The position numbers and the translations under genes were made by a program. Below the pieces are notes generated by a model, which saw only the letters and a list, made by a program, of their open reading frames with translations, was not told the origin of the DNA and searched no databases. A stretch of 64,000 nucleotides of DNA from the NCBI RefSeq assembly GCF_003362805.1, contig NZ_QNQT01000009.1, positions 1-64,000 of the forward strand, in the 5' to 3' direction. Of this stretch, positions 16,210 through 23,296 are shown in pieces. Position 1 is the first letter of the stretch. Each line of letters opens with the position of its first letter. The stretch comes from Neobacillus piezotolerans. GTDB lineage: Bacteria; Bacillota; Bacilli; Bacillales; Cytobacillaceae.

Positions 16210-16739
16210 ATGAAAAAGAAGAATATAAATTAACCTACGAAGAAACCACTTTTTGGGGATTATTTAAAATTACTGGCTTTAATGAGTTTAAAAATTGGTC
16301 CCTTCCATTGGCTGTTATTTTCACATTATGGATTTGTGGATTTATATTTAAAACCGGCAGATTTTCAGAAGGAGCCATTCAAGTATCAAAGGACATTGCT
16401 GGCGCTTTATTAGGCGCCTCAGGCGGGATATTTGGCATTGTAATTGCAGCCCTAACAGTAACCATCGCTCTTTTTCATCAAGCGCTTTTACCTGGTATGT
16501 TAAGATCGAAATTATTGCATTCTTACCTATTTCCATTTTGGAAGGCTGTTGGTCTGTGGGCTGTAAATATTTTTGTATGCCTGTTATTGATAATATTTAA
16601 TTCAATAAAAATTAATTGTTACATACCGGCTTTAATAATATTTGAAATCTTCATCTTTTTATACTCCACTTTCTACACTGTGAAATTAAGCGGTCTGGTC
16701 ATTCAATTGGCATTACAAAGAGCTCAAATTAAAGAATAA
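16206..16739 (+). CDS. Multi-spanning membrane protein, second gene of cargo pair
   Basis: A 177-residue integral membrane protein with four hydrophobic segments: LPLAVIFTLWICGFIF, IAGALLGASGGIFGIVIAAL continuing to VTIALFHQ, AVGLWAVNIFVCLLLIIF, and ALIIFEIFIFLYSTFY. TTG start inside the TTGA overlap with the preceding stop and with TAGGTGAAA upstream, so translation is coupled. No known family is recognised. A cytoplasmic partner plus a small membrane protein is an architecture seen in abortive phage defence, but no such role is demonstrated. A strong terminator follows. Confidence 0.65.
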   Translation: MNEKEEYKLTYEETTFWGLFKITGFNEFKNWSLPLAVIFTLWICGFIFKTGRFSEGAIQVSKDIAGALLGASGGIFGIVIAALTVTIALFHQALLPGMLRSKLLHSYLFPFWKAVGLWAVNIFVCLLLIIFNSIKINCYIPALIIFEIFIFLYSTFYTVKLSGLVIQLALQRAQIKE

Positions 16740-16741
16740 CG

Positions 16742-16773
16742 GCCCCTTTATTAAAAAAAGGGGCTTTTTTTTG
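16742..16773 (+). terminator. Rho-independent terminator at right end of element
   Basis: GCCCCTTT, 7-base loop, AAAGGGGC, then a run of eight T. It ends the cargo operon just before the attachment site and faces the convergent transporter remnant. Confidence 0.85.
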
Positions 16774-16775
16774 TT

Positions 16776-16817
16776 GATACATAAGCAGTATCTTTTGTTG
16801 ACATTCGCCACGCCAAG
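16776..16817. other. Attachment site, right border (attR half)
   Basis: Core ACGCCAAG at 16810-16817, preceded on the element side by CTTTTGTTG (16792-16800), the inverted match of CAACAAAGG beside the left border, and by the smaller dyad GATAC-ATAAGCA-GTATC (16776-16792). The transporter reading frame continues across the core from the chromosome side. Confidence 0.7.
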
Positions 16818-17252
16818 CGCTGGAAGTCCGGCCCTTAGAGCAACAGGTAAAAGTACGGCACCAAGAAGCGCTACTGCCGGAGATGGCCAGAAAAACCAGG
16901 AAATGACCATCATCAGGATACCAATTGTCCAGTAGGCAAGTGTGGAGTTCCGAATCAGCTTTGTGAATGGGGATATCATGACATCGTTGATTCCTGTAGC
17001 AGTCAATGTTTTGCTCATCGCGACAATGATGGAGATAACGAGGATCGTCGACAGCAGCTCCGTGATGGCGTAAATAAAGCTGTTAAAAATACTGCTGATC
17101 GAGCCGCTCAAGGAACCAGTCGCAGTAATGGCAATCAGAAAGATGCCTGTAATGCATACAAGCGTTGTATCCCTCCTCATGACCATGAAACCGATAATAA
17201 GGCCGATAAAAACAACATAGATCCAGTGAAGAGCCGTAAGCTCCGCAACCAT
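16818..17252 (-). pseudogene. yhfA: YhfA-like transporter, N-terminal part, split by the element
   Basis: The first ~145 codons of a multi-pass symporter similar to B. subtilis YhfA (IVAMSKTLTATGINDVMISP, SWFFWPSPAVALLGAVLLPV). ATG with GGGAGGA upstream, so the true 5' end is intact. The frame runs on past the attachment core into the element and stops at 16713, giving a 179-residue fusion ending in a foreign tail. The rest of the gene lies outside the left border. The truncated product would lack most membrane helices, so the gene is off while the element is integrated. Confidence 0.75.
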
Positions 17253-17445
17253 GGAAAAATCCTCCCTTCATTCATCGGAAAATGGGCCAATCCAACCGCC
17301 CATGCCCGATGTATTACAAGATATGAAAAAGGGAGGAAGGGGTGCGAGGAAAAAAAGGAGATGAAAACCCGAACAGTGCCAGGCACCGCCCGAAATTTGT
17401 CGAAAATACCACAGAAAAAGAACGAGGCGCGGGCCTCGTTCTTAC

Positions 17446-17943
17446 CTATTCGGATTCGGATATGCTGTATTTTGTGATGTAGGGCTGGCCGGAGAAGATG
17501 CTTGGGCCTGCTTCAGGTTTGCTGTGGCCGTGTGATTTTCCGAATTCGGCCGATTCCTTCCAGCGCTGGAAGGCGAGTTCGTCGTCCCACGCGGTCAATA
17601 TGACATACGTGTTTGACTTGATCGGCCTGAGGACGCGGATTGCCTGAAAACCGGGGGTATTCTCGATTTTCCCGGCGCGGTTTTTGAACCGGTATTCGAA
17701 AACGGGCCTTCCTTCATCGGTGACAGGAATGTTGTTCATAACGACAAGGCCAGGCCGTCCGAGACTTCCGCTGGATTCGAGCACCTCATATTTCCTTGGT
17801 GAAGCAAAGACGGTTTTCCCCTCCGTTTCATGAAGGAGAAGGGCGCCTTCCTCCCCCGACATCAACACCATGTGTTCTTCAGCATGCTTTCCCGCGAGCC
17901 TTTCCAAAAAGTCATACGTTCCAGAGGTCATATACAAATTCAT
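17446..17943 (-). CDS. hmoB: Haem-degrading monooxygenase HmoB
   Basis: Antibiotic-biosynthesis-monooxygenase/IsdG-fold enzyme that opens the haem ring to release iron. The 165 residues match the family length. Seen: MNNIPVTDEGRPVFEYRF (about 69-86), Asn70, Trp128 in FQRWKESAEF and His138 in KSHGH, at the positions expected for the haem-binding and catalytic residues of B. subtilis HmoB (YhgC). It is divergent from hemE, as in B. subtilis, though the intervening pbpF is missing here. Upstream of the start, AT-rich DNA shared with hemE holds the promoters. Confidence 0.9.
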   Translation of the reverse strand: MNLYMTSGTYDFLERLAGKHAEEHMVLMSGEEGALLLHETEGKTVFASPRKYEVLESSGSLGRPGLVVMNNIPVTDEGRPVFEYRFKNRAGKIENTPGFQAIRVLRPIKSNTYVILTAWDDELAFQRWKESAEFGKSHGHSKPEAGPSIFSGQPYITKYSISESE

Positions 17944-18048
17944 ACTATCAGCTCCAACTCCAACTATATTTTATGCTCTGTCTGCATTTGGTTCCCATTT
18001 TGATTGTTCCTTTTATTACAGACCTGCAAACACAAAAACGACTTTTTT

Positions 18049-18118
18049 TTGACAGTTGCCTGCTGTGCCTATACACTCTCTACTTTAACAGATATAGTGA
18101 AAACAGTATAAAACTGTG
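18049..18118 (+). promoter_or_regulatory. hemE promoter region
   Basis: Two candidate SigA promoters: TTGACA (18049-18054), 17-base spacer, TACACT (18072-18077); and TTAACA (18085-18090), 16-base spacer, TATAAA (18107-18112). The second -10 lies inside the inverted repeat ACAGT-ATAAA-ACTGT (18103-18117), a possible operator. Confidence 0.5.
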
Positions 18119-18187
18119 AAAGGTTTCTATTTTTACTGTGATTATATTAGAATGGTAAATGAGAAGTTGCGAAAGGTGGAAACTGAG

Positions 18188-19231
18188 ATGAAGCAAATCA
18201 ACGAAACATTCTTGAAGGCAGCGAGGGGTGAGAAAACAGGCCATGTTCCTGTATGGTATATGCGCCAGGCGGGAAGGTCCCAGCCTGAATACCGTGCCAT
18301 CAAGGAAAAGTATTCCCTGTTTGAAATTACCCACCAGCCTGAATTGTGTGCGTACGTTACCCGCCTTCCGGTTGAACAATACAATGTCGATGCGGCAATT
18401 TTATATAAAGATATCATGACTCCGCTTCCGGCGCTCGGAGTTGAAGTGGACATCAAGGCAGGAATCGGCCCGGTCATCTCCAACCCAATCAAGTCGCTGG
18501 CCGATGTTGAAAAGCTAGGGGAAATCAATCCGGAGAAAGACGTTCCTTATGTACTTGAAACAATCAAAATTTTGACCGAGGAACAGTTGTCCGTACCTTT
18601 GATAGGTTTTTCCGGAGCACCGTTCACCCTTGCAAGCTATATGATCGAGGGTGGCCCATCAAAGAACTATAACAAAACGAAGGCGTTCATGTACGCCGAG
18701 CCGAAAGCATGGTTCGCCCTGATGGACAAACTTGCCGATACAACCATTACATATGTAAAGGCGCAAGTGAAAGCCGGAGTGAGGGCAATCCAGATTTTCG
18801 ATTCATGGGTTGGCGCATTGAATGTCGCCGACTACCGTTATTATATCAAGCCTGTCATGGAACGGATTTTTTCCGAGCTTAGGGGAGAAAATGTGCCGTT
18901 GATCATGTTCGGAGTTGGCGCCAGCCATCTTGCAAGAGAATGGAATGACCTTCCGCTTGATGTCGTCGGGCTCGACTGGAGGCTTCCGATTAGCGAAGCG
19001 CGCAAACTCGGCGTAAATAAGACGGTTCAGGGCAACCTTGATCCGGCCATCCTTCTTGCTCCGTGGGAGTTCATCGAGGAACGGGCAAAGGCAATCCTCG
19101 ATCAGGGAATGGAGCAGCCTGGCTATATTTTCAACCTTGGCCATGGTGTTTTCCCATCCGTAAATCCGGATGTCCTGAAGAGGCTGACAGCGTTCGTCCA
19201 TGAATATTCATCTTCCAAGTTGAACGGTTAA
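18188..19231 (+). CDS. hemE: Uroporphyrinogen decarboxylase
   Basis: Decarboxylates the four acetate side chains of uroporphyrinogen III to give coproporphyrinogen III, in the cytoplasm. The protein of 347 residues has the family signature [16 protein letters not shown] (about 20-35) with the substrate-binding arginines, [19 protein letters not shown], and the [13 protein letters not shown] end. ATG at 18188 is chosen because AAAGGTGGA is well placed and it matches the usual start; upstream in-frame starts lack a ribosome site. It heads hemE-hemH-hemY, the coproporphyrin-dependent route, although 250 bases separate it from hemH. Confidence 0.95.
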   Translation: MKQINETFLKAARGEKTGHVPVWYMRQAGRSQPEYRAIKEKYSLFEITHQPELCAYVTRLPVEQYNVDAAILYKDIMTPLPALGVEVDIKAGIGPVISNPIKSLADVEKLGEINPEKDVPYVLETIKILTEEQLSVPLIGFSGAPFTLASYMIEGGPSKNYNKTKAFMYAEPKAWFALMDKLADTTITYVKAQVKAGVRAIQIFDSWVGALNVADYRYYIKPVMERIFSELRGENVPLIMFGVGASHLAREWNDLPLDVVGLDWRLPISEARKLGVNKTVQGNLDPAILLAPWEFIEERAKAILDQGMEQPGYIFNLGHGVFPSVNPDVLKRLTAFVHEYSSSKLNG

Positions 19232-19410
19232 ACAATTATTTAAGATGTTGAAAGTTTAAATGGTGGTATACAGGCCATTTATTTGGCAAAATAAAGAGGG
19301 CCTTCCATCAGGGGAGGTTGTGGCCCACTGATGAAAAGTCCAATACTTCTGTCCTTTTTTAAAAAATAGTCTTGAATAAGGGGCAGGGGTACCATGGCGC
19401 AAACTCACAT

Positions 19411-19432
19411 CGGCAGGGAGGAATCCCTGCCG
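19411..19432 (+). other. Hairpin between hemE and hemH
   Basis: Perfect 9-bp stem CGGCAGGGA / TCCCTGCCG with a GGAA tetraloop, 50 bases before hemH. It lacks a T tract, so attenuation or mRNA processing is more likely than full termination. The rest of the 250-base gap shows no gene. Confidence 0.5.
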
Positions 19433-19481
19433 TTTATGGTTAATTTCCAATAGAATACATAAAGCAATAAGAGGTGGGAAC

Positions 19482-20420
19482 ATGGCAAAAAAGACAATGG
19501 GCCTCCTGGTTATGGCATACGGCACACCGTATACCCTTGATGACCTCGAGCGCTACTATACCCATATCCGGCACGGAAGGAAGCCCTCCGATGAAATGAT
19601 TGAGGAATTAAGAGGCCGTTACGAGGCGATTGGCGGCATTTCACCGCTTTCCCACATTACGGAAGAGCAGGCGAAAGACCTGGAAGCCAGGCTGAATGAA
19701 GTCCAGGACGAAATCGAATTTAAAATGTATCTTGGCTTGAAGCATATCGATCCGTTTATTGAGGATGCCGTCAAACAAATGCATGAAGATGGGATTAAAG
19801 AAGCGGTCAGCATCGTGCTAGCCCCCCATTTTTCAACCTTCAGCGTAAAATCGTATAACGGAAGGGCGAAGGAAGAAGCGGAAAAGCTTGGCGGGCCGAA
19901 GATTGTATCGGTCGAAAGCTGGTACGATGAGCCGAAATTCATTTCGCACTGGGCCAAAAAGGTTAAGGATATTTTTGAAAAAATGCCATCTGGCGAAAAG
20001 GATAAAGCGGTGCTCATCGTTTCGGCGCACAGCCTCCCTGAACGGATCCTCCAGTCAGGCGACCCGTATCCGGACCAGCTGAAGGAAACTGCCGATTTAA
20101 TCGCTGCAGAGGCGGGTATAAACCATTACGCCGTTGGGTGGCAAAGCGCCGGCCAGACTCCGGAGCCTTGGCTTGGCCCGGATGTCCAGGACCTGACAAG
20201 GGAGCTGCACGAAAAGCACGGGTACAAGGCATTTGTTTATGTACCGGCGGGCTTTGTGTCGGACCATCTTGAAGTGCTTTATGACAATGATTATGAATGC
20301 AAGGTTGTTACAGACGAAATCGGCGCGGAGTATTATCGTCCGAAAATGCCGAACAGCCAGGCTGATTTTATCGACGCCATGGCGGCCGTCATCCTGAAAA
20401 CACTCGGGAAAGGCGAATAG
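19482..20420 (+). CDS. hemH: Coproporphyrin III ferrochelatase
   Basis: Inserts ferrous iron into coproporphyrin III in the Gram-positive haem pathway (also named CpfC). The 312 residues include the metal-binding pair His183 (SAHSLPE) and Glu264 (DHLEVLYD), at the B. subtilis positions, plus [16 protein letters not shown]. It is a soluble single-domain protein without the membrane anchor of animal enzymes. ATG after AAGAGGTGGGAAC. It lies 27 bases before hemY and is cotranscribed with it. Confidence 0.96.
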   Translation: MAKKTMGLLVMAYGTPYTLDDLERYYTHIRHGRKPSDEMIEELRGRYEAIGGISPLSHITEEQAKDLEARLNEVQDEIEFKMYLGLKHIDPFIEDAVKQMHEDGIKEAVSIVLAPHFSTFSVKSYNGRAKEEAEKLGGPKIVSVESWYDEPKFISHWAKKVKDIFEKMPSGEKDKAVLIVSAHSLPERILQSGDPYPDQLKETADLIAAEAGINHYAVGWQSAGQTPEPWLGPDVQDLTRELHEKHGYKAFVYVPAGFVSDHLEVLYDNDYECKVVTDEIGAEYYRPKMPNSQADFIDAMAAVILKTLGKGE

Positions 20421-20447
20421 ACTAAGGAAAAAGAAGAGGCGATAGAT

Positions 20448-21866
20448 GTGGAAGGGAAGAAACGAATCGTAATCATAGGAGGGGGGATGGCAGGGCTTGC
20501 TTCAACCTACTACCTCCAGAAAGCTGCTCGCGAAAGGAATCTCCCTATAGAAGTGGTCCTCGTGGAAGCTTCCCACCGCCTCGGCGGAAAAATGCAAACC
20601 GTTGTCAAAGATGGGTTTATCATTGAACGCGGCCCGGATTCCTTTTTAGCCAGAAAAACGAGCTTGTCAAGGCTTGCGGCTGAAGTGGGGATGGCAGACG
20701 AGCTTGTCAGCAATTCCACAGGAAAATCCTATGTACTTGTAAACGACAGGCTCCATCCGATGCCTGGTGGGTCGATTATGGGCATTCCGACCGAAGTCGG
20801 GCCTTTCATCACAACCGGACTCTTTTCAATACCGGGGAAAATCCGGGCGGCAGCGGATTTCATCCTTCCGAAATCTCCCGCTGGAAAAGACCAGGCGCTC
20901 GGCCATTTTTTCAGAAGAAGGCTTGGGAATGAAGTTGTTGAGAACTTGATTGAACCTCTTCTATCCGGGATTTATGCGGGGAATATTGATAAGATGAGCC
21001 TTATGTCGACTTTCCCGCAATTTTACCAGGTTGAGCAGAAACACCGCAGCCTCATTCTAGGGATGAAGAAAACCGCTCCTCTAGCCGCGAAGCAGCCTGC
21101 CGCTCCGGTAAAGAGCAAGGGCGGCGGTTTCCTCACGTTCCGGACCGGCCTTCAATCCTTTGTCGACGCCATCGAGGAAAATCTTGAACTCAATTCAGTT
21201 CTAAAAGGGTATAAAGTCAGGAACATCGTAAAGGAAGAAGGGTATTATGAGGTGAACCTTTATAATGGGGAACCGATTATTGCGGATTGCGTCATTTCAG
21301 CCGTTCCCCACCATGTAGCCCAGTCCATCTTTTCCGATTACGCATTTTTTGACCCGCTGAAGGACATGCCTTCCACCTCCGTGGCTACCGTGGCGATGGC
21401 GTTTCCGGAAAGTGCGATTAAAAAGGATATTGATGGGACCGGGTTTGTCGTATCAAGGAACGCCGATTATACGATTACGGCGTGCACCTGGACGCACAAA
21501 AAGTGGGCCCACGCCGCACCGCCCGGAAAGGCGCTGCTCCGCTGTTATGTCGGAAGAGCCGGGGATGATACGGTTGTCGACCTGTCCGATGACAAAATTG
21601 TCCGGATTGTCCTTGAAGATTTAAATAAAACAATGGAAATAACCGAGCAGCCTGAATTTGTCATCATCTCCCGCTGGAAGGATTCAATGCCGCAGTACAC
21701 AGTCGGGCACAAGCAAATGCTCGAAACATTGAGGGGACACATTTCGAAAGAACTGCCAGGCGTCTACCTCGCCGGCGCTTCCTACGAAGGAGTCGGCCTC
21801 CCCGATTGCATCGACCAGGGCGAAGCCGCTGTCCGCAATGTATTGGATTATCTAAAATTAACATAG
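20448..21866 (+). CDS. hemY: Coproporphyrinogen III oxidase (HemY/CgoX)
   Basis: FAD-dependent oxidase converting coproporphyrinogen III to coproporphyrin III, the step before HemH in this pathway. The 472 residues carry an N-terminal FAD site IIGGGMAGLASTYYLQ (about 9-24), GGKMQTV, IERGPDSFL and a C-terminal LAGASYEGVGLPDCI. GTG start with GAAGAGGCG upstream. Its length matches the B. subtilis enzyme (470). A strong terminator follows, closing the haem operon. Confidence 0.95.
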   Translation: MEGKKRIVIIGGGMAGLASTYYLQKAARERNLPIEVVLVEASHRLGGKMQTVVKDGFIIERGPDSFLARKTSLSRLAAEVGMADELVSNSTGKSYVLVNDRLHPMPGGSIMGIPTEVGPFITTGLFSIPGKIRAAADFILPKSPAGKDQALGHFFRRRLGNEVVENLIEPLLSGIYAGNIDKMSLMSTFPQFYQVEQKHRSLILGMKKTAPLAAKQPAAPVKSKGGGFLTFRTGLQSFVDAIEENLELNSVLKGYKVRNIVKEEGYYEVNLYNGEPIIADCVISAVPHHVAQSIFSDYAFFDPLKDMPSTSVATVAMAFPESAIKKDIDGTGFVVSRNADYTITACTWTHKKWAHAAPPGKALLRCYVGRAGDDTVVDLSDDKIVRIVLEDLNKTMEITEQPEFVIISRWKDSMPQYTVGHKQMLETLRGHISKELPGVYLAGASYEGVGLPDCIDQGEAAVRNVLDYLKLT

Positions 21867-21874
21867 GTTTATTG

Positions 21875-21906
21875 AACGCGCGGGATTTGGTTCCGCGCGT
21901 TTTTTG
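21875..21906 (+). terminator. Rho-independent terminator after hemY
   Basis: AACGCGCGG, 9-base loop, CCGCGCGTT and a T tract. It closes the haem genes. Confidence 0.85.
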
Positions 21907-22086
21907 GTGTGGGAAAAAGCGAACAGTGCCTGTCACTCCCCGAATTTTCTTGTTTCACAGAGTGTTTCACAGCTGGAGGTACACGTGCACTACACCGCTT
22001 TTTCCGTAGAGGCTGGACCGTCGGACGGATAAATGACCCTCTTTCTGAATAGGATGGTTAAAACGATAATTCCAGGTGGTGGCAAT

Positions 22087-22302
22087 ATGAATAAGAAAGA
22101 AGACCTCGCAATCCAACAGCTGCTTTTTACTCCGCATAGGATGGAAACCGACGTTCCGATGGGGGCGCTCCCGGTTTATGCGGCATCGACTCCTCCCGTT
22201 CCTCCATTTTTACTAAACAGAAAGATAGGCAGATTCGCAGCTGATCCCCCATTAGGCCAGCAGGAAATCCTTTTAAAAAGCAATGTAAAGGGAAGGGATT
22301 GA
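22087..22302 (+). CDS. Small hypothetical protein (71 aa)
   Basis: ATG at 22087 with AGGTGGTGG upstream; an earlier in-frame start lacks a ribosome site. The product (MNKKEDLAIQQLLFTPHRME..., then STPPVPPFLLNRKIGRFAAD) is not recognised. It ends 4 bases before a truncated molybdoenzyme gene, so it may once have been part of that operon and could itself now be non-functional. Confidence 0.4.
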   Translation: MNKKEDLAIQQLLFTPHRMETDVPMGALPVYAASTPPVPPFLLNRKIGRFAADPPLGQQEILLKSNVKGRD

Positions 22303-22306
22303 AAGG

Positions 22307-22431
22307 ATGGGCTGGGATTCTACCAGGGTGGATATGAACATTTACTCACAGGGGAAAATTGACCGCCTCGTCTATTCAACTTGCAACCTATGCTCGAATG
22401 GCTGTGGATGCTTCATTGCCGTGAACAGTGC
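22307..22431 (+). pseudogene. N-terminal remnant of a molybdopterin oxidoreductase
   Basis: ATG with GAAAGG upstream opens a frame reading DRLVYSTCNLCSNGCGCF, the C-x2-C-x3-C iron-sulfur cluster motif that begins nitrate reductase and formate dehydrogenase type molybdoenzymes. After about 40 codons the similarity stops at IAV and the frame continues with unrelated sequence. Only the first few percent of a normal 700-residue enzyme remain. The break coincides with GAACAGTGCC (22423-22432), a motif also found at 17372 and 21919. The rest, up to 22590, holds no gene. Confidence 0.5.
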
Positions 22432-22590
22432 CTTGTTATTTATACAAAAATGGTTGTCGAGGGCTATGGAAAGCGGGAATCCTTGTTCATCACACGCCGA
22501 AATTTCAGGAACTGGCCCTCCTTTGGTAAAATTTCGAGACTGTCCCTTGTATTTATGGAGTCCGTTTGTTATACTACTTTCTATACAAAA

Positions 22591-22613
22591 TGACTAATAT
22601 ATTCATTTGGTCA
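22591..22613. promoter_or_regulatory. Operator upstream of yhgD
   Basis: 23-base site TGAC(N15)GTCA; its right half TTCATTTGGTCA is identical to the reverse complement of the left half of the site at 23249-23271. It lies 36 bases before the TetR gene, suggesting autoregulation. Confidence 0.65.
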
Positions 22614-22648
22614 TTTTGGGAAAATGAGTACGAAATGGAGGTGGAGGT

Positions 22649-23221
22649 TTGGCAGTCGACCGCAGGCAGCAAATCATTGAAGCCGCGACAAAATCGTTCT
22701 CTTTATTTGGGTATAAGGCGACCACCATGGACCAGGTATCCAAGCTTGCCAATGTCGGAAAGGGCACGATTTATACTTTTTTTAAAAATAAGGAAGAGCT
22801 TTTCGATGAAATCATCACTTCATTGATTAAGGAAATGAAGGCAGCGGCGGACGCAGCCTTTGATCCTGTCCTCTCCTTTCAAGAAAATGTGCACCGTTCC
22901 CTGTTTAAAATGCTAGAATTCCGGAAAGAGCACCAGCTGACGATTAAGCTTTTCCAGGAAGAAAAGGAAATGGGGACCCCGGCGGTCATGGAGGTCATGG
23001 CCAGGCTTGAAAAGGCGATCATCACCTACATGAAGGACAGGGTGGCAGCCGCAATCGAGGCAGGCGAAATAAAGGAGTGCGACCCTGAAGTGACGGCATT
23101 TATTATTCTTAAGTTGTATATCGCGCTCATTTTTGACTGGGAAAAGAACCATGAGCCGCTCGAAAAGGCGGAAATCGCAAACCTATTTGAACGGTACATT
23201 TTTCAAGGATTATCAAACTGA
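22649..23221 (+). CDS. yhgD: TetR-family regulator YhgD
   Basis: A 190-residue repressor: N-terminal TetR helix-turn-helix (TTMDQVSKLANVGKGTIYTF, about 26-45) and an all-helical ligand domain. TTG start with GGAGGTGGAGG upstream. It is followed by yhgE, as in B. subtilis. Matching 23-base operators occur before both genes, so it probably represses itself and yhgE and releases on binding a membrane-active or lipophilic ligand; the ligand is unknown. Confidence 0.9.
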   Translation: MAVDRRQQIIEAATKSFSLFGYKATTMDQVSKLANVGKGTIYTFFKNKEELFDEIITSLIKEMKAAADAAFDPVLSFQENVHRSLFKMLEFRKEHQLTIKLFQEEKEMGTPAVMEVMARLEKAIITYMKDRVAAAIEAGEIKECDPEVTAFIILKLYIALIFDWEKNHEPLEKAEIANLFERYIFQGLSN

Positions 23222-23248
23222 CGATAATCCTTAATTTTATCACTTGAA

Positions 23249-23271
23249 TGACCAAATGAACAAAACGGTCA
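23249..23271. promoter_or_regulatory. Operator upstream of yhgE
   Basis: TGACC(N13)GGTCA, a 23-base dyad with TGACCAAATGAA matching the inverse of the site before yhgD. It lies 26 bases before the yhgE start. Confidence 0.65.
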
Positions 23272-23296
23272 CTTATTATCAGGAGGCGCAACAATT

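Larger units (their letters stand above)
38..16817. mobile_element. Integrated phage-derived element (serine-recombinase type)
   Basis: A block of about 16.8 kb bounded by the 8-base sequence ACGCCAAG at 38-45 and 16810-16817. The border sequences outside it encode two parts of one YhfA-like transporter that read through in frame if the block is removed. Inside are a large serine recombinase next to the left border, repressor and excisionase-like genes, phage replication and late-type genes (ArpU, ClpP-like protease, tape measure), an FtsK module and a right-end cargo pair. No terminase, portal, major capsid, holin or endolysin is visible. Seen: gene content and borders. Inferred: decayed prophage or satellite. 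Confidence 0.85.

Noticed and set aside
22307-22597. Whole 96-codon frame as an intact small iron-sulfur protein
   Set aside because: Only the first 40 codons look like a protein domain; the rest is low quality, so a truncated gene is the better reading.
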